From QHXM01 sp032160705 (GTDB taxonomy: Bacteria > Acidobacteriota > Blastocatellia > Pyrinomonadales > Pyrinomonadaceae), in NCBI GenBank assembly GCA_032160705.1, contig JAVHVE010000060.1:62001-126000 (forward strand): 64,000 nt of DNA, given 5' to 3'. The notes beneath the pieces were generated by a model. It did no database searches, was not told the DNA's origin, and worked only from the letters and a program-made list of their open reading frames with translations. Within the stretch, counting starts at the first letter, position 1; every line of letters begins with the position of its first letter. Both the position numbers and the translations under genes were made by a program. Positions 52,967-61,384 of the stretch are shown here, piece by piece.

Positions 52967-54457
52967 ATGAAACAAGAAGAAGAAAGGGGCGAGAGCTTCG
53001 CGCCGGAGTTTGGCGACATGAGCGCGGAGGAGTTTCGCCGCTTCGGTCACGAGGTTATTGATTGGGTCAGTGATTATCTGGAACACATCGCCGAGCGGCC
53101 TGTCCTGTCGCAGATCAAACCCGGCCAACTGATTTCCGAGCTTCCATCTCGGCCACCCGCAGAAGGCGAGGCGATGGAAACGATTCTCGCGGACATTGAT
53201 CGTCTCATCACGCCCGCGCTCACGCATTGGAATCACCCATCGTTTTTCGCCTACTTCGCTACTTCATCTTCCGCTCCCGGCATCCTCGGCGAAATTTTCT
53301 CCGCAGCCTTCGATGTCAAAGCGATGCTCTGGCGCACGAGCCCTGCCGCGATAGAGCTTGAGCAGGTCGCGCTCGACTGGCTGCGGCAGATGATGGGACT
53401 GGACAGCGGCTTTGACGGCATCATCTACGACACGGCCTCTGTCTCTTCCATGCACGCGATTGCCGCCGCGCGCGAGAGCCTGAACTTACGAATCCGCGAA
53501 GACGGCATGAGCGGTCGCCCAGACCTTCCGCTTCTACGCCTGTATGTTTCGGAGCAAGCTCACTCGTCAATCGAAAAAGCCGCGCTCACTTTAGGGTTAG
53601 GCCAGCGTTCCGTCTGCAAAGTTCCGACGGACGCAGAATTTCGCATGGACGCTGCTGCGTTGGCGCGAGCGATTGACGAAGACAAGGAAAAGGGCGCGCT
53701 TCCCTTCTGCGTGGTCGCCACGGTCGGCACGACCTCGACTTCAAGCATTGATCCAGTGCCCACGATTGCGGACATCTGCGCCGAGCACAAAATCTGGCTG
53801 CACGTTGATGCGGCTTACGCAGGCTCTGCGGCGATTCTCCCGGAGAAGCGCCACATTCTTGCAGGGGCGGAGCGCGCCGATTCGCTCGTCACCAATCCGC
53901 ACAAGTGGCTCTTCACGCCGTTTGATCTCTCCATTCTTTACTCTCGCCGGATGGACGTGCTGCGCCGCGCCTTCTCGCTCGTGCCCGAATATCTCAAGAC
54001 CAGCGAAGCCGAGACGGTGCGCAACGGAATGGACTACGGCATCCAGCTTGGCCGCCGTTTCCGCGCCCTGAAGCTCTGGATGATTATTCGCTACTTCGGC
54101 CAGGAGGGCCTTGCCGCGCGCATCCGCGAGCATTGCCGCCTCGCGCAACTCTTCGCTCGTTGGGTTGAAGAATCATCCGATTGGGAACTGCTCGCGCCCG
54201 TCCCCTTCAGCCTCGTCTGTTTCCGCGCTTGCCCGCGCGTCGAGGGAGAAACAGAAGTCGAGCGCGCCGCACGCCTCGACGCGCTCAACTTAGCGCTCAT
54301 GAATGACATTAATGCGACCGGCGAGATTTTCTTCTCGCACACACGCCTCAATGATGTCTACACACTACGCCTCGCCATCGGCAACATCCGCACCAATGAA
54401 TCGCACGTCCGCCGCGCATGGGAACTCCTGAATGAAAAACTCGAACAACTCAGCTAA
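52967..54457 (+). CDS. PLP-dependent amino acid decarboxylase (aromatic type)
   Basis: This group-II decarboxylase (496 residues from MKQEEERG; an upstream Met would overlap the promoter) resembles aromatic-L-amino-acid decarboxylases. Landmarks: EEFRRFGHEVIDWVSDYLEH, LTHWNHPSFFAYFATSSSAPG, FDGIIYDTASVSSMHAIAAA, the cofactor Asp in IWLHVDAAYAGSAAILPE, and the PLP lysine in SLVTNPHKWLFTPFD. It would form tryptamine, tyramine or phenylethylamine, but the substrate cannot be read from sequence. It stands alone. Confidence 0.92.
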   Translation: MKQEEERGESFAPEFGDMSAEEFRRFGHEVIDWVSDYLEHIAERPVLSQIKPGQLISELPSRPPAEGEAMETILADIDRLITPALTHWNHPSFFAYFATSSSAPGILGEIFSAAFDVKAMLWRTSPAAIELEQVALDWLRQMMGLDSGFDGIIYDTASVSSMHAIAAARESLNLRIREDGMSGRPDLPLLRLYVSEQAHSSIEKAALTLGLGQRSVCKVPTDAEFRMDAAALARAIDEDKEKGALPFCVVATVGTTSTSSIDPVPTIADICAEHKIWLHVDAAYAGSAAILPEKRHILAGAERADSLVTNPHKWLFTPFDLSILYSRRMDVLRRAFSLVPEYLKTSEAETVRNGMDYGIQLGRRFRALKLWMIIRYFGQEGLAARIREHCRLAQLFARWVEESSDWELLAPVPFSLVCFRACPRVEGETEVERAARLDALNLALMNDINATGEIFFSHTRLNDVYTLRLAIGNIRTNESHVRRAWELLNEKLEQLS

Positions 54458-54536
54458 GAGCCTGCTCTGACTTTCACGACGGTGGCTGATCGGTGCGGTG
54501 TAGCTTTTCAGGAGCTTTGCCTGTGCAGTGGTTGCT

Positions 54537-55889
54537 CTATTTCCCTGTGGGAGCTTCGTTCTTCTTCAGCAGGTGGTCGCCCTTGCGCTCGGCAGGCGCA
54601 AACGTCCAGCCGTCATTGAGCTGGAGCGTCCAGCCCTCGCCCTGTAAGGGACGCGCATTTAAGTCTACCGGGATAGAAACGTAAAGGCGGGATGGTCTGT
54701 TGTTTTCGCGGATCATCAACGCGCCGCCTGTGACATTCAGGATGCCCCAGGCATCAGTTATCCTCACGTTGGGATAGATTGTTCCAAGATTATCAAGCGG
54801 CACGAGGTTGTTGGGATTAAACGAATAGTTGACCTCTGTGGTCAGAGGGAGAATGAGCACAGGCCCGTCAACCAGTTTCGCTCGATACCCGGCCAGGCGC
54901 GCGAGCCTCTCATTCTCGCGCCTTGTTTCCGCCGCGCGGAGCTGTTCGCCATCGTACCTGTTTGAACGCTTTTCTGCTTCGACCTGCAAATCTTTCGGCA
55001 GCTTAAGAGCGAGTGCTTTTTGCAGAAGGAAACCAAAGTCGTCGGTGGGTTTGAGATGCTGCCGCCATTTGAGGTGTGCTTCATCCAGCAATAATCCGTA
55101 GGCCGGACCTGACTCGTAGGCGAAGGATCGAATGAAGCTCGGCCTGTCCGTGACCTGCTCCAATCGTTTGGCGAAGAAAGCGTGCAACTCCGTCGCCGTT
55201 CTTCCGCTCAATTTAACGCCTGTGTACTCCGCCAGCCCTTCGTTCATCTCCAAAGCTCTCTCGTCCGCAGCAGCCTGTGGAAAGAGAGTGCGCCGGTAAA
55301 GGCGAAAGATGAGAGCGTCTGTCGCGGCATTGCGGCGCGCAGCTCCCTGATTCATCAAGGCATGGCGCAGAGCGCGCCATTCCAGTTGCAACCAGATGCG
55401 CCCCGGCATCGAGTCCAGATGATTATTGGATGGGTTAGACATTGGTAGTCCAATCTCATCCTGTATGCGGTGGAATGATTCGTGAATCATTAACCTATCG
55501 CGGTCATACCTGTCTTCTGCCAGAGCCCACCACAAAATCATGCTCCACCTGACACCTGCCCAGGTCGTGGCCGTATTTGCCGCATTCTCCTCATCGGGTA
55601 ATCGCCCGACAAAAACATCGCCCTTTTTGGTCAGCCGTCCCTCCATGTCGCTTCGATTGGCGACAAGCATGCGCGTTTTTGGCTCGAAGAAGATCATTGG
55701 CCCGCACAAGGGATGTCCCCAGAGCTTGCCGTTGTCCTGTTTGCAGATGGCCTCAGCTTCCTGGAAATATTTTTGAGCGAGCGCCACGTCAATCGCCTGC
55801 TCCTCCTGCGCTGCGGTTGATGCTGAAGCAGCGAAGATGGCAATCGAGACGAGCGAGAGAATTAAGAAGTACAGGTTTTTAAGACGCAT
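54537..55889 (-). CDS. Secreted zincin-like metalloprotein
   Basis: After a signal peptide (ISLILSL-type, ending ASTAAQ) the protein shows RLMIHESFHRIQDEIG, an HExxH zinc motif, and about 90 residues later RALEMNEGLAEYTGVKL with a glutamate fitting the third gluzincin ligand. The C-terminal 100 residues are beta-rich. I do not recognise a named family. GAGGA lies six bases upstream of ATG 55889. It is last in the ECF sigma operon and may be a target of that sigma factor. Confidence 0.8.
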   Translation of the reverse strand: MRLKNLYFLILSLVSIAIFAASASTAAQEEQAIDVALAQKYFQEAEAICKQDNGKLWGHPLCGPMIFFEPKTRMLVANRSDMEGRLTKKGDVFVGRLPDEENAANTATTWAGVRWSMILWWALAEDRYDRDRLMIHESFHRIQDEIGLPMSNPSNNHLDSMPGRIWLQLEWRALRHALMNQGAARRNAATDALIFRLYRRTLFPQAAADERALEMNEGLAEYTGVKLSGRTATELHAFFAKRLEQVTDRPSFIRSFAYESGPAYGLLLDEAHLKWRQHLKPTDDFGFLLQKALALKLPKDLQVEAEKRSNRYDGEQLRAAETRRENERLARLAGYRAKLVDGPVLILPLTTEVNYSFNPNNLVPLDNLGTIYPNVRITDAWGILNVTGGALMIRENNRPSRLYVSIPVDLNARPLQGEGWTLQLNDGWTFAPAERKGDHLLKKNEAPTGK

Positions 55890-55985
55890 GGTTTTCCTCA
55901 TTTCAGACAGAGTTATCCTCTAATGAGCGCGAAGCTCATTTCATGATTGCGTATCCTTTTCGATTATTGGTCGGTGGCCTCTGGG

Positions 55986-56954
55986 TTAGTCGGCCTGTTC
56001 TCCCTCGGCGAGCTTGATCCTGAATCTCAGCTCATACTTTTTGCCGGACTCTTTCAAGTAAACTTTCCCCAGGTCGTAGATCATGCTTGAATCAATCTCT
56101 CCTATTCCAGCCCAGTTCAGACCAATGGCCTCGCGTTGTCCGCTCTGCGGATTTATCCGGTAGATGTCAAAATCAATCGTTGCCAGATCCGCCGGGCGGC
56201 TTCTCGTGTACTGATTGATTGTCAGATTCACGGCGAGCGGATTACTGACAACTTGAGGGCTGGCTTGTTCCGTCGGTCGGAGAATCAGCTCCTGCGGTTC
56301 CTCGATCAGGTAAGGGGCTGTGCCACGCGCCACCTCTCGTCCATCTTCGAGCAAGCTCGCTTCCAGCACGAAGCGATGCGGTATCTTCCAGGCTTGGATA
56401 CCGATGACGCCGCCCGGACTCGGTTTCAGAATATCAATTTCCAACGGACGCACTTTGCCCGAAGGCAGACGTTCCTTCTTTTCGCTGACGATGGGTGTAA
56501 TTTCAATCTTGAGACGATTATCTCCACCGTTGCGACCGAAAGGGAGCAGGACGACCGATTCATCAAAGCCGAGGTCAAGCGTTTGATTCTGTTTGTCTTC
56601 TTCATAGAGCGGGAGATTTTGCTCTGAATAGCCGTAGAAACGGCGCGTATCGAGTTTAGCTCTGACCTTGAGAGAATCCCTTCCCGTCATGTCTGTAAAA
56701 AACTGCGCGCTCATCTTGAAGCGCTCTCCCTGAAGACTGATATTGAAATCTGTCCCCGGAGGCCCTTCGACGGTCGAATCCGAGATCACATTGCGCTGAC
56801 CAGCGGTTTCTTCAATAGTCATAATCCGAAATCGTAAACGCTCCGGCTGTCGAGGCGTGCCCTGAGAAGATTGGGCGGAGAGAAATCTCCCATCACTCGC
56901 CAGTGATGAGACCAGCGCGAGCAGAATTATCAGCACTCTTGTTTCCACTTTCAT
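55986..56954 (-). CDS. Secreted protein of unknown function, 322 residues
   Basis: An N-terminal signal (VLIILLALVSSLASDGRFLS) precedes a wholly beta-patterned chain without a family I can name: FRIMTIEETAGQRNVISDST, VVLLPFGRNGGDNRLKIEI, RFVLEASLLEDGREVARGTA and LGKVYLKESGKKYELRFRIK. This looks like two beta-sandwich domains. It lies 20 bp after the anti-sigma gene and 96 bp before the zincin gene on the same strand, so it belongs to the sigma operon. Confidence 0.7.
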   Translation of the reverse strand: MKVETRVLIILLALVSSLASDGRFLSAQSSQGTPRQPERLRFRIMTIEETAGQRNVISDSTVEGPPGTDFNISLQGERFKMSAQFFTDMTGRDSLKVRAKLDTRRFYGYSEQNLPLYEEDKQNQTLDLGFDESVVLLPFGRNGGDNRLKIEITPIVSEKKERLPSGKVRPLEIDILKPSPGGVIGIQAWKIPHRFVLEASLLEDGREVARGTAPYLIEEPQELILRPTEQASPQVVSNPLAVNLTINQYTRSRPADLATIDFDIYRINPQSGQREAIGLNWAGIGEIDSSMIYDLGKVYLKESGKKYELRFRIKLAEGEQAD

Positions 56955-56974
56955 ACAGAACTCTCTCCTTCACA

Positions 56975-57454
56975 CTATTGCTCAATGTCGCCTTGATTCG
57001 CTCGCCTTACTTTGTAGATGGCTGCCCGCTCGCCCCTGTCGAAACGCGCAAGGTCCAGCAAGTCTTGCGCAGGCGCTGGCCTCGTCAGAACTTTTTGCGG
57101 CTTCATCTCAGCTTCCTTTGACACCGGCATGGATTGCCGAACAAATGCGAGCCAGACTCCGAGTGAAATCAGAGCGACGAGCAAAAGCGCGCAGGCAGGC
57201 ACAGGCAGCCGGATACTTCTTCTCCATAGTGGAGGCTTCTCTGCACCTAATATCCGGCGAAGCGCACGTCGCTGGGCGACGAAGTCTGAGGCAACAGCGT
57301 AAGAGTTGATCTCGCCGCGCAAGCGCAGGAAGTCATCATGAGCGCGCTGGCAGGCAACGCAATCGGACAGGTGCGCCGTTGCCTCCTTCGCTTCTTCCTC
57401 AGTTAGTTCGTCGTCAATCAGCAGAGAAATCTTTTCCGTAAAATGGCAATCCAT
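56975..57454 (-). CDS. Anti-sigma factor with zf-HC2 domain
   Basis: The N-terminal MDCHFTEKISLLIDDELTEE, then HLSDCVACQRAHDDFLRLRG, is a zinc-binding anti-sigma (HxxxCxxC) domain. A single membrane helix follows (VPACALLLVALISLGVWLAF) and a short periplasmic tail. It begins 16 bp after the sigma gene, so the pair is translated together. It should hold the sigma factor at the membrane until a signal arrives. Confidence 0.9.
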   Translation of the reverse strand: MDCHFTEKISLLIDDELTEEEAKEATAHLSDCVACQRAHDDFLRLRGEINSYAVASDFVAQRRALRRILGAEKPPLWRRSIRLPVPACALLLVALISLGVWLAFVRQSMPVSKEAEMKPQKVLTRPAPAQDLLDLARFDRGERAAIYKVRRANQGDIEQ

Positions 57455-57470
57455 AGTGAACCTCAATCAA

Positions 57471-57992
57471 CTAGGAAGAAATGCCCACAGCCTTGTTCCA
57501 ACTGGCGCGCATTGCGCCTCGTGCGCGGAAAATATCAACTTTGACCTTGCTCTCAGTGATATTCAGGACGTGCGCGATCTCGCGATAGCTCATCTCTTCC
57601 TGCTCACGTAGCAGCAGCGCCGCGCGTTGTTGTTCCGGCAGAGACTTAAGCAATTCAAGCACGATTTGCTGTCGCTCGGCCCGTTCTAAATTCTCCTCCG
57701 GGTCGGGCGGTCTCCGGCGAAGGATTTCTGTGACTTTGCCTAAGAGCTGATGGCGCGTCTGCCTCTTACTCAATTCATTCAGAGCGAGATTACGCGCCAC
57801 CCGATAAAGCCAGAAGCGCGCTTCCACCGTCGGCAGGTCATCATCTTCAAGGCGATAGAACCGCAGGAAGCTCTCCTGCGCGATCTCCTGCGCGACATCT
57901 GAGCGCCCGCCCAGCAAACATTCCAGAAAGCGGCAGAGGCTCCTGTAATGTTCGTTAAAGATCATCGTAAACTCTTCATTGTCGCGCGCCAT
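57471..57992 (-). CDS. ECF-type RNA polymerase sigma factor
   Basis: Region 2 (FTMIFNEHYRSLCRFLECLL, SFLRFYRLEDDDLPTVEARF, WLYRVARNLALNELSKRQTR) and region 4 (LKSLPEQQRAALLLREQEEM, SYREIAHVLNITESKVKVDI) are complete. The start MARDNEEFTM is preferred; the frame upstream adds 33 residues with no conserved sequence. It heads sigma, anti-sigma, secreted protein, zincin. A TGTAACTTTT box about 40 nt upstream may be an autoregulatory promoter element. Confidence 0.92.
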   Translation of the reverse strand: MARDNEEFTMIFNEHYRSLCRFLECLLGGRSDVAQEIAQESFLRFYRLEDDDLPTVEARFWLYRVARNLALNELSKRQTRHQLLGKVTEILRRRPPDPEENLERAERQQIVLELLKSLPEQQRAALLLREQEEMSYREIAHVLNITESKVKVDIFRARGAMRASWNKAVGISS

Positions 57993-58028
57993 AAATATCT
58001 CTATGCTATAAAAACAGGTGGGGACAGG

Positions 58029-58038
58029 AAAAGTTACA
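58029..58038 (-). promoter_or_regulatory. Possible ECF -35 element (TGTAACTTTT)
   Basis: On the minus strand TGTAACTTTT stands about 37-46 nt before the sigma start codon. Its AAC core resembles ECF -35 boxes. No clear -10 partner could be assigned, so this is tentative. Confidence 0.3.
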
Positions 58039-58149
58039 AGAAGATTTCCGCCTCTTGGGGAAAGCGCCTGGCTCATCTGAGACCGACGCATCTCAAAGAG
58101 TACGGGGACAAGCCCTGAATCTACATTTCATTCCAGGGGATTTACAAAT

Positions 58150-58446
58150 ATGCTGACTCACATTGTCGTCTGGAAATATCGCGCTGACGTGGAGCAGGCC
58201 GTGCGCGAGGAACACCTCAATCGGCTGCGTCGGCTGGCTTCTCTGATTCCTGAAATCGAGAGCTTCCATGTTGGCTTCGACGTGCTGCTTCTTCCGCGCT
58301 CCTACGACACCGGCCTCGTCGCCACGTTCCGCGACCGCGCTGCGCTCGAAGCCTACACGGTGCATCCCGAACACATTTTGGTCGCGGACATGGGACGCCA
58401 CATTAGCGAACATGTCGTGTCCGTGGATTTCACGGATGAGAATTAG
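58150..58446 (+). CDS. Dabb (stress-responsive alpha/beta barrel) domain protein
   Basis: The 98-residue protein MLTHIVVWKYRADVEQAVRE, with a central helix and LIPEIESFHVGFDVL, then VATFRDRAALEAYTVHPEHI, is a single Dabb domain. Such proteins form dimeric barrels, mostly of unknown role. It is 21 bp before the PHP gene on the same strand and may be cotranscribed. A long frame on the opposite strand (58093-59235) is its shadow. Confidence 0.88.
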   Translation: MLTHIVVWKYRADVEQAVREEHLNRLRRLASLIPEIESFHVGFDVLLLPRSYDTGLVATFRDRAALEAYTVHPEHILVADMGRHISEHVVSVDFTDEN

Positions 58447-58467
58447 AGAAGTGGAGAACTTTAACTG

Positions 58468-59715
58468 TTGAAGTTGAAGTGGAAGCCAAACTGGAAAGAG
58501 ATGAAGCGCTGGAAGAAAGTGACGCTCATCACGCTTGGCCTTTTCCTTCTCTTTCAAATTCCCTTCATCTACCGTCGCATTCGTCTCGGCAATCTTTCTT
58601 CGGCGATTCAACAGGTGAACGCTGCGCGCACGGTGGACGAGAGCGCGAGCGCATATACGGATTACAAGGGAGTGATTCACGTTCACTCCAGTTTGGGCGG
58701 CCACAGCACAGGGAATCTGGTTGACATCATTGAGGCCGCCAATCGAAATCATCTGAACTTCGTCGTGATGACCGAGCACACGTCCCCCTTGATGGACACT
58801 TCCGCGATGACGCTCAAGGGAGTCCACGCGGGCGTGCTTTTCGTGGGCGGCAACGAAGTCAGCACCGCCAGCCATGATCGCCTGCTGCTTGTTCCGGGAA
58901 ACGCGGAAGCTGCCACTGCAAACACCATCGGAACCGAGGAGGTGCTGGCGAGACAAAAAGCGCAGGGCAGTTTGTCGTTCATCGCCTACCCGCACGAACT
59001 CTCTAGCTGGGGCGTGAGCGATTACGACGGGATGGAGGTTTATAATCTCTGCACGAATACGAAGAAGATAAACTACTTCGTCACCTTCTTCGATTGGCTC
59101 TGGTCTTACTGGAGCTACGCAGACCTGATGTTCGCGCGGTTTTACGAAAGGCCGTCGGATGAATTGAACAAGTGGGATGAGTTGATCGCGGCGAAGAATC
59201 GCAGAGTCGTCGCCATCGCCGGAAACGACGCGCATGCCAATGTCGGCTTCCAGTTAGGCGACCTGACGGGTAAGCCTCTCATCGGAGTTCATCTGGACCC
59301 TTACGAGCGAACCTTCAGCGTCGTTCGTAACCATGTGCTGGTTGAAAAAGAGAAGCCTTTGACTTCTGAAACCCTGCTCGCGGGCATAGCCAGCGGTCAT
59401 TGCTACATTGCTTTTGACATCTTCGGCGACGCGACGGGCTTCACCTTCACAGCCGAGAACAGCCAGGGCAAGAAGATCATGGGCGATGAGATTGAGCTTC
59501 TGGACGGAGTTCGATTGACCGTGACCACGCCCGTCAATAGCCGTGTCCTGCTTATCAAAGATGGTCAAGTGCTGCGTGATGAAGACGGAACATCGCGGAA
59601 GGAATACCAGATTGATGAGCGAGGCGTCTATCGCGTCGAGGTCTATCTCACACAACTCGGCACGCTGGTCAAAGACAAACCCTGGATTATCTCGAATCCG
59701 ATTTATATTAAGTGA
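58468..59715 (+). CDS. Membrane-anchored PHP-domain phosphoesterase
   Basis: A membrane helix (VTLITLGLFLLFQIPFIY) precedes a PHP domain with its metal ligands: GVIHVHSSLGGHSTGNL, VVMTEHTSP, FVGGNEVSTASHDRLL, AYPHELSSWG and IAGNDAHANVGF. The C-terminal 100 residues are beta-rich. PHP enzymes hydrolyse phosphoesters using two or three metals. The start is a TTG at 58468 or the ATG at 58501 (GGAAAG just upstream), which I regard as nearly equal. The substrate is unknown. Confidence 0.85.
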   Translation: MKLKWKPNWKEMKRWKKVTLITLGLFLLFQIPFIYRRIRLGNLSSAIQQVNAARTVDESASAYTDYKGVIHVHSSLGGHSTGNLVDIIEAANRNHLNFVVMTEHTSPLMDTSAMTLKGVHAGVLFVGGNEVSTASHDRLLLVPGNAEAATANTIGTEEVLARQKAQGSLSFIAYPHELSSWGVSDYDGMEVYNLCTNTKKINYFVTFFDWLWSYWSYADLMFARFYERPSDELNKWDELIAAKNRRVVAIAGNDAHANVGFQLGDLTGKPLIGVHLDPYERTFSVVRNHVLVEKEKPLTSETLLAGIASGHCYIAFDIFGDATGFTFTAENSQGKKIMGDEIELLDGVRLTVTTPVNSRVLLIKDGQVLRDEDGTSRKEYQIDERGVYRVEVYLTQLGTLVKDKPWIISNPIYIK

Positions 59716-59755
59716 AGGACGCCGGGTAAATCCGCCACACAAGCAGTTCGTAAAT

Positions 59756-59860
59756 TTAATCCGCCGCGCTAGCGGCGCGTGAATTTAGCCCGGCCTTTCA
59801 AGGCCGGGAAAGGAAAGCGTCGTTAGTGTGCCGCGTCGCGTTAGCGACGGTTGAATTTTT
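59756..59860. repeat. REP-like hairpin cluster left of the transposase
   Basis: Three hairpins follow one another: CCGC-CGCTAG-GCGG type at 59761-59779, CCCGGCCTT/AAGGCCGGG at 59789-59808, and CGTCGC-GTTA-GCGACG near 59840-59856. Bases 59781-59812 form the left terminal copy of a 32-bp inverted repeat. Confidence 0.8.
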
Positions 59861-60398
59861 AGAGATTGTAGTTATGGCTAACACCTACACCTCACTTCAC
59901 TATCACATCGTCTTCAGCACCAAAAATCGCCTGCCATACCTTAATCCAGAAATTGAGCAACGGGTGTGGGCGTACATCGGAGGCATTGCGCGAAAGCACG
60001 GGATGACGGCTTTACAGGTAGGCGGCATTGACGACCATGTTCATGCTCTGGTAATGACACCGCCGACGATGTCGCCCAGCCACGTCGCACAGTTTCTCAA
60101 AGGTGATAGCTCCAAGTGGATTCATGAAGAGTTTCCGGCTCTGCGGGATTTCGCGTGGCAAGATGGGTATGGCGCATTTACCGTCAGCAAATCGAACTTG
60201 CCTGAGGTCGTCCACTACATTCAGCACCAGCGCGAGCATCACCGCAAGAAGAGTTTTCAGGAAGAGTATCTGGAATTTTTGCGGAAGCATGGGATTGAAT
60301 ACGATGAACGTTATGTGTGGGGCTGATTCAGGCGTCGCTGACGCGACGCCAATTTAACCGCCCGCGCTTTCCCGGCCTTGTAAGGCCGGGCTAAATTC
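59781..60398 (+). mobile_element. IS200/REP-associated element bounded by 32-bp inverted repeats
   Basis: Bases 59781-59812 and 60367-60398 match in inverted orientation at 31 of 32 positions (GAATTTAGCCCGGCCTT..AAGGCCGGGAAAG). Between them lies one Y1 transposase gene. The borders are subterminal hairpins rather than classic terminal repeats, as for Y1 single-strand transposition; no target duplication is expected or seen. Confidence 0.75.
59874..60326 (+). CDS. tnpA: Y1 (IS200-like / REP-associated) transposase
   Basis: The 150-residue protein begins MANTYTSLHYHIVFSTKNRL and has the HUH metal motif GGIDDHVHALVM plus the catalytic tyrosine in VVHYIQHQREHH. These enzymes cut and rejoin single-stranded DNA at hairpins through a 5'-phosphotyrosine. 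The start is the ATG after GTAGTT; a longer frame enters the repeat. The gene appears intact, so the element could still be active. A passenger TnpB or accessory gene is absent. Confidence 0.9.
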   Translation: MANTYTSLHYHIVFSTKNRLPYLNPEIEQRVWAYIGGIARKHGMTALQVGGIDDHVHALVMTPPTMSPSHVAQFLKGDSSKWIHEEFPALRDFAWQDGYGAFTVSKSNLPEVVHYIQHQREHHRKKSFQEEYLEFLRKHGIEYDERYVWG

Positions 60399-60420
60399 AA
60401 GATGCCGCTCACGCGGCATA
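60333..60420. repeat. REP-like hairpin cluster right of the transposase
   Basis: GGCGTCGC-TGAC-GCGACGCC (60331-60350), CCCGGCCTT/AAGGCCGGG (60371-60390) and ATGCCGC-TCAC-GCGGCAT (60401-60418) are consecutive hairpins. The middle one is the inverted partner of the left cluster. Confidence 0.8.
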
Positions 60421-60455
60421 AAGAATCTCATCACCCTGTACCCAGACACGCCAAC

Positions 60456-60486
60456 GCCCCACACAGTCTTAATAACCCTGTGGGGC
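60456..60486. other. GC-rich hairpin in the region before the tube gene
   Basis: GCCCCACA pairs with TGTGGGGC around a 15-nt loop. The rest of 60421-60706 shows no gene or repeat. Confidence 0.45.
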
Positions 60487-60706
60487 GCGCGCATGCCGGA
60501 AAGCTCCGGCACTCTCTTTGGGAGCGGTGCGTACGTTCACCGACCGACTGTAGAGAGCCTCAGTGTTTGGCTCTTCTCCCGCTTTCAATTCCAAGTATAG
60601 GAACCGTGCGAGTACAGCTTCCCTCAACTTGTTTAAGTGCTGCTGATTTTATGCTCGTCCGCGACTCATGTCAATACTCATCTTGACCGCACCGGAAACA
60701 TACGCC

Positions 60707-61231
60707 TCAGCCGGATTGGTTGAAACTCTTCTCGGTCGGCTCCGGCACAGAGACATCTCGCTCCCAACCTTCGTTTTCCAGCTTAATAGATTGAATAGCG
60801 ACGGCGCTTGAGTTGGCGTCCAAATCCGGCAGAGCCTGATATTCGGAGACCCAGCAGCGATAGACTTTGTAAGCCAGGGCAAGCTGCCCTGACTCGTTGT
60901 AAAACTCTATCACAATATCCTTGCGGAAATCCTTGAGGGATGATTCAGAGCCCGGGCCTGCGACGAAGTTCCAGACTTTATTCGCCCACTGCTCAAACGC
61001 CGGGTCGTGAGTAACGCCGCGTTCCAGTGTGATCGGGTCATATTTCGTGCGACCCGGCGATTTGCGCGTGAGGCTGAGATCGCCGCCTTCGCGATGCTCC
61101 AGCACTTCGGTCGTGCGCTTGAGCGCGCTGACGCGGCTGATGCCTGCGACGTACTGGCCATCCCATTTAACGCGGAATTTGAAATTCTTGTAAGGGTCTG
61201 ATCGCTCAGGGTTGACTGTGAACTCTGCCAT
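60707..61231 (-). CDS. T4 gp19-like (contractile tail) tube protein, solitary
   Basis: The protein (start MAEFTVNPERSD, about 174 residues) has YKNFKFRVKWDGQYVAGISR, then VLEHREGGDLSLTRKSPGRT and ITLERGVTHDPAFEQWANKV, as in tube proteins of phage T4-like tails and extracellular contractile injection systems. The C-terminal YRCWVSEYQALPDLDANSSA and SIKLENEGWERD agree. No sheath, baseplate or ATPase gene lies nearby. It might be a remnant, a part of a dispersed system, or a domesticated protein. Confidence 0.85.
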   Translation of the reverse strand: MAEFTVNPERSDPYKNFKFRVKWDGQYVAGISRVSALKRTTEVLEHREGGDLSLTRKSPGRTKYDPITLERGVTHDPAFEQWANKVWNFVAGPGSESSLKDFRKDIVIEFYNESGQLALAYKVYRCWVSEYQALPDLDANSSAVAIQSIKLENEGWERDVSVPEPTEKSFNQSG

Positions 61232-61384
61232 ACCTGTTCTCCTTTGAGGCTTGAAGGTGACGAACCACCCGGTCAAGGGCGCGCTCTGCGGCGGCTTCTT
61301 ACTTTCAATTCGTGCCGCGTGAACTTGGCGGCCTATTGTATATCATCAGCGTGGAACGATGCTGTATATTGAGCGCCAAACGTC

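Noticed and set aside
52742..53236. 164-codon minus-strand frame in the livK-decarboxylase spacer
   Set aside because: It overlaps the decarboxylase start region and promoter and has no domain or ribosome site.
58093..59235. 380-codon open frame on the minus strand
   Set aside because: It lies opposite the Dabb and PHP genes, both of which have clear family motifs; the antisense product has no recognisable domain.
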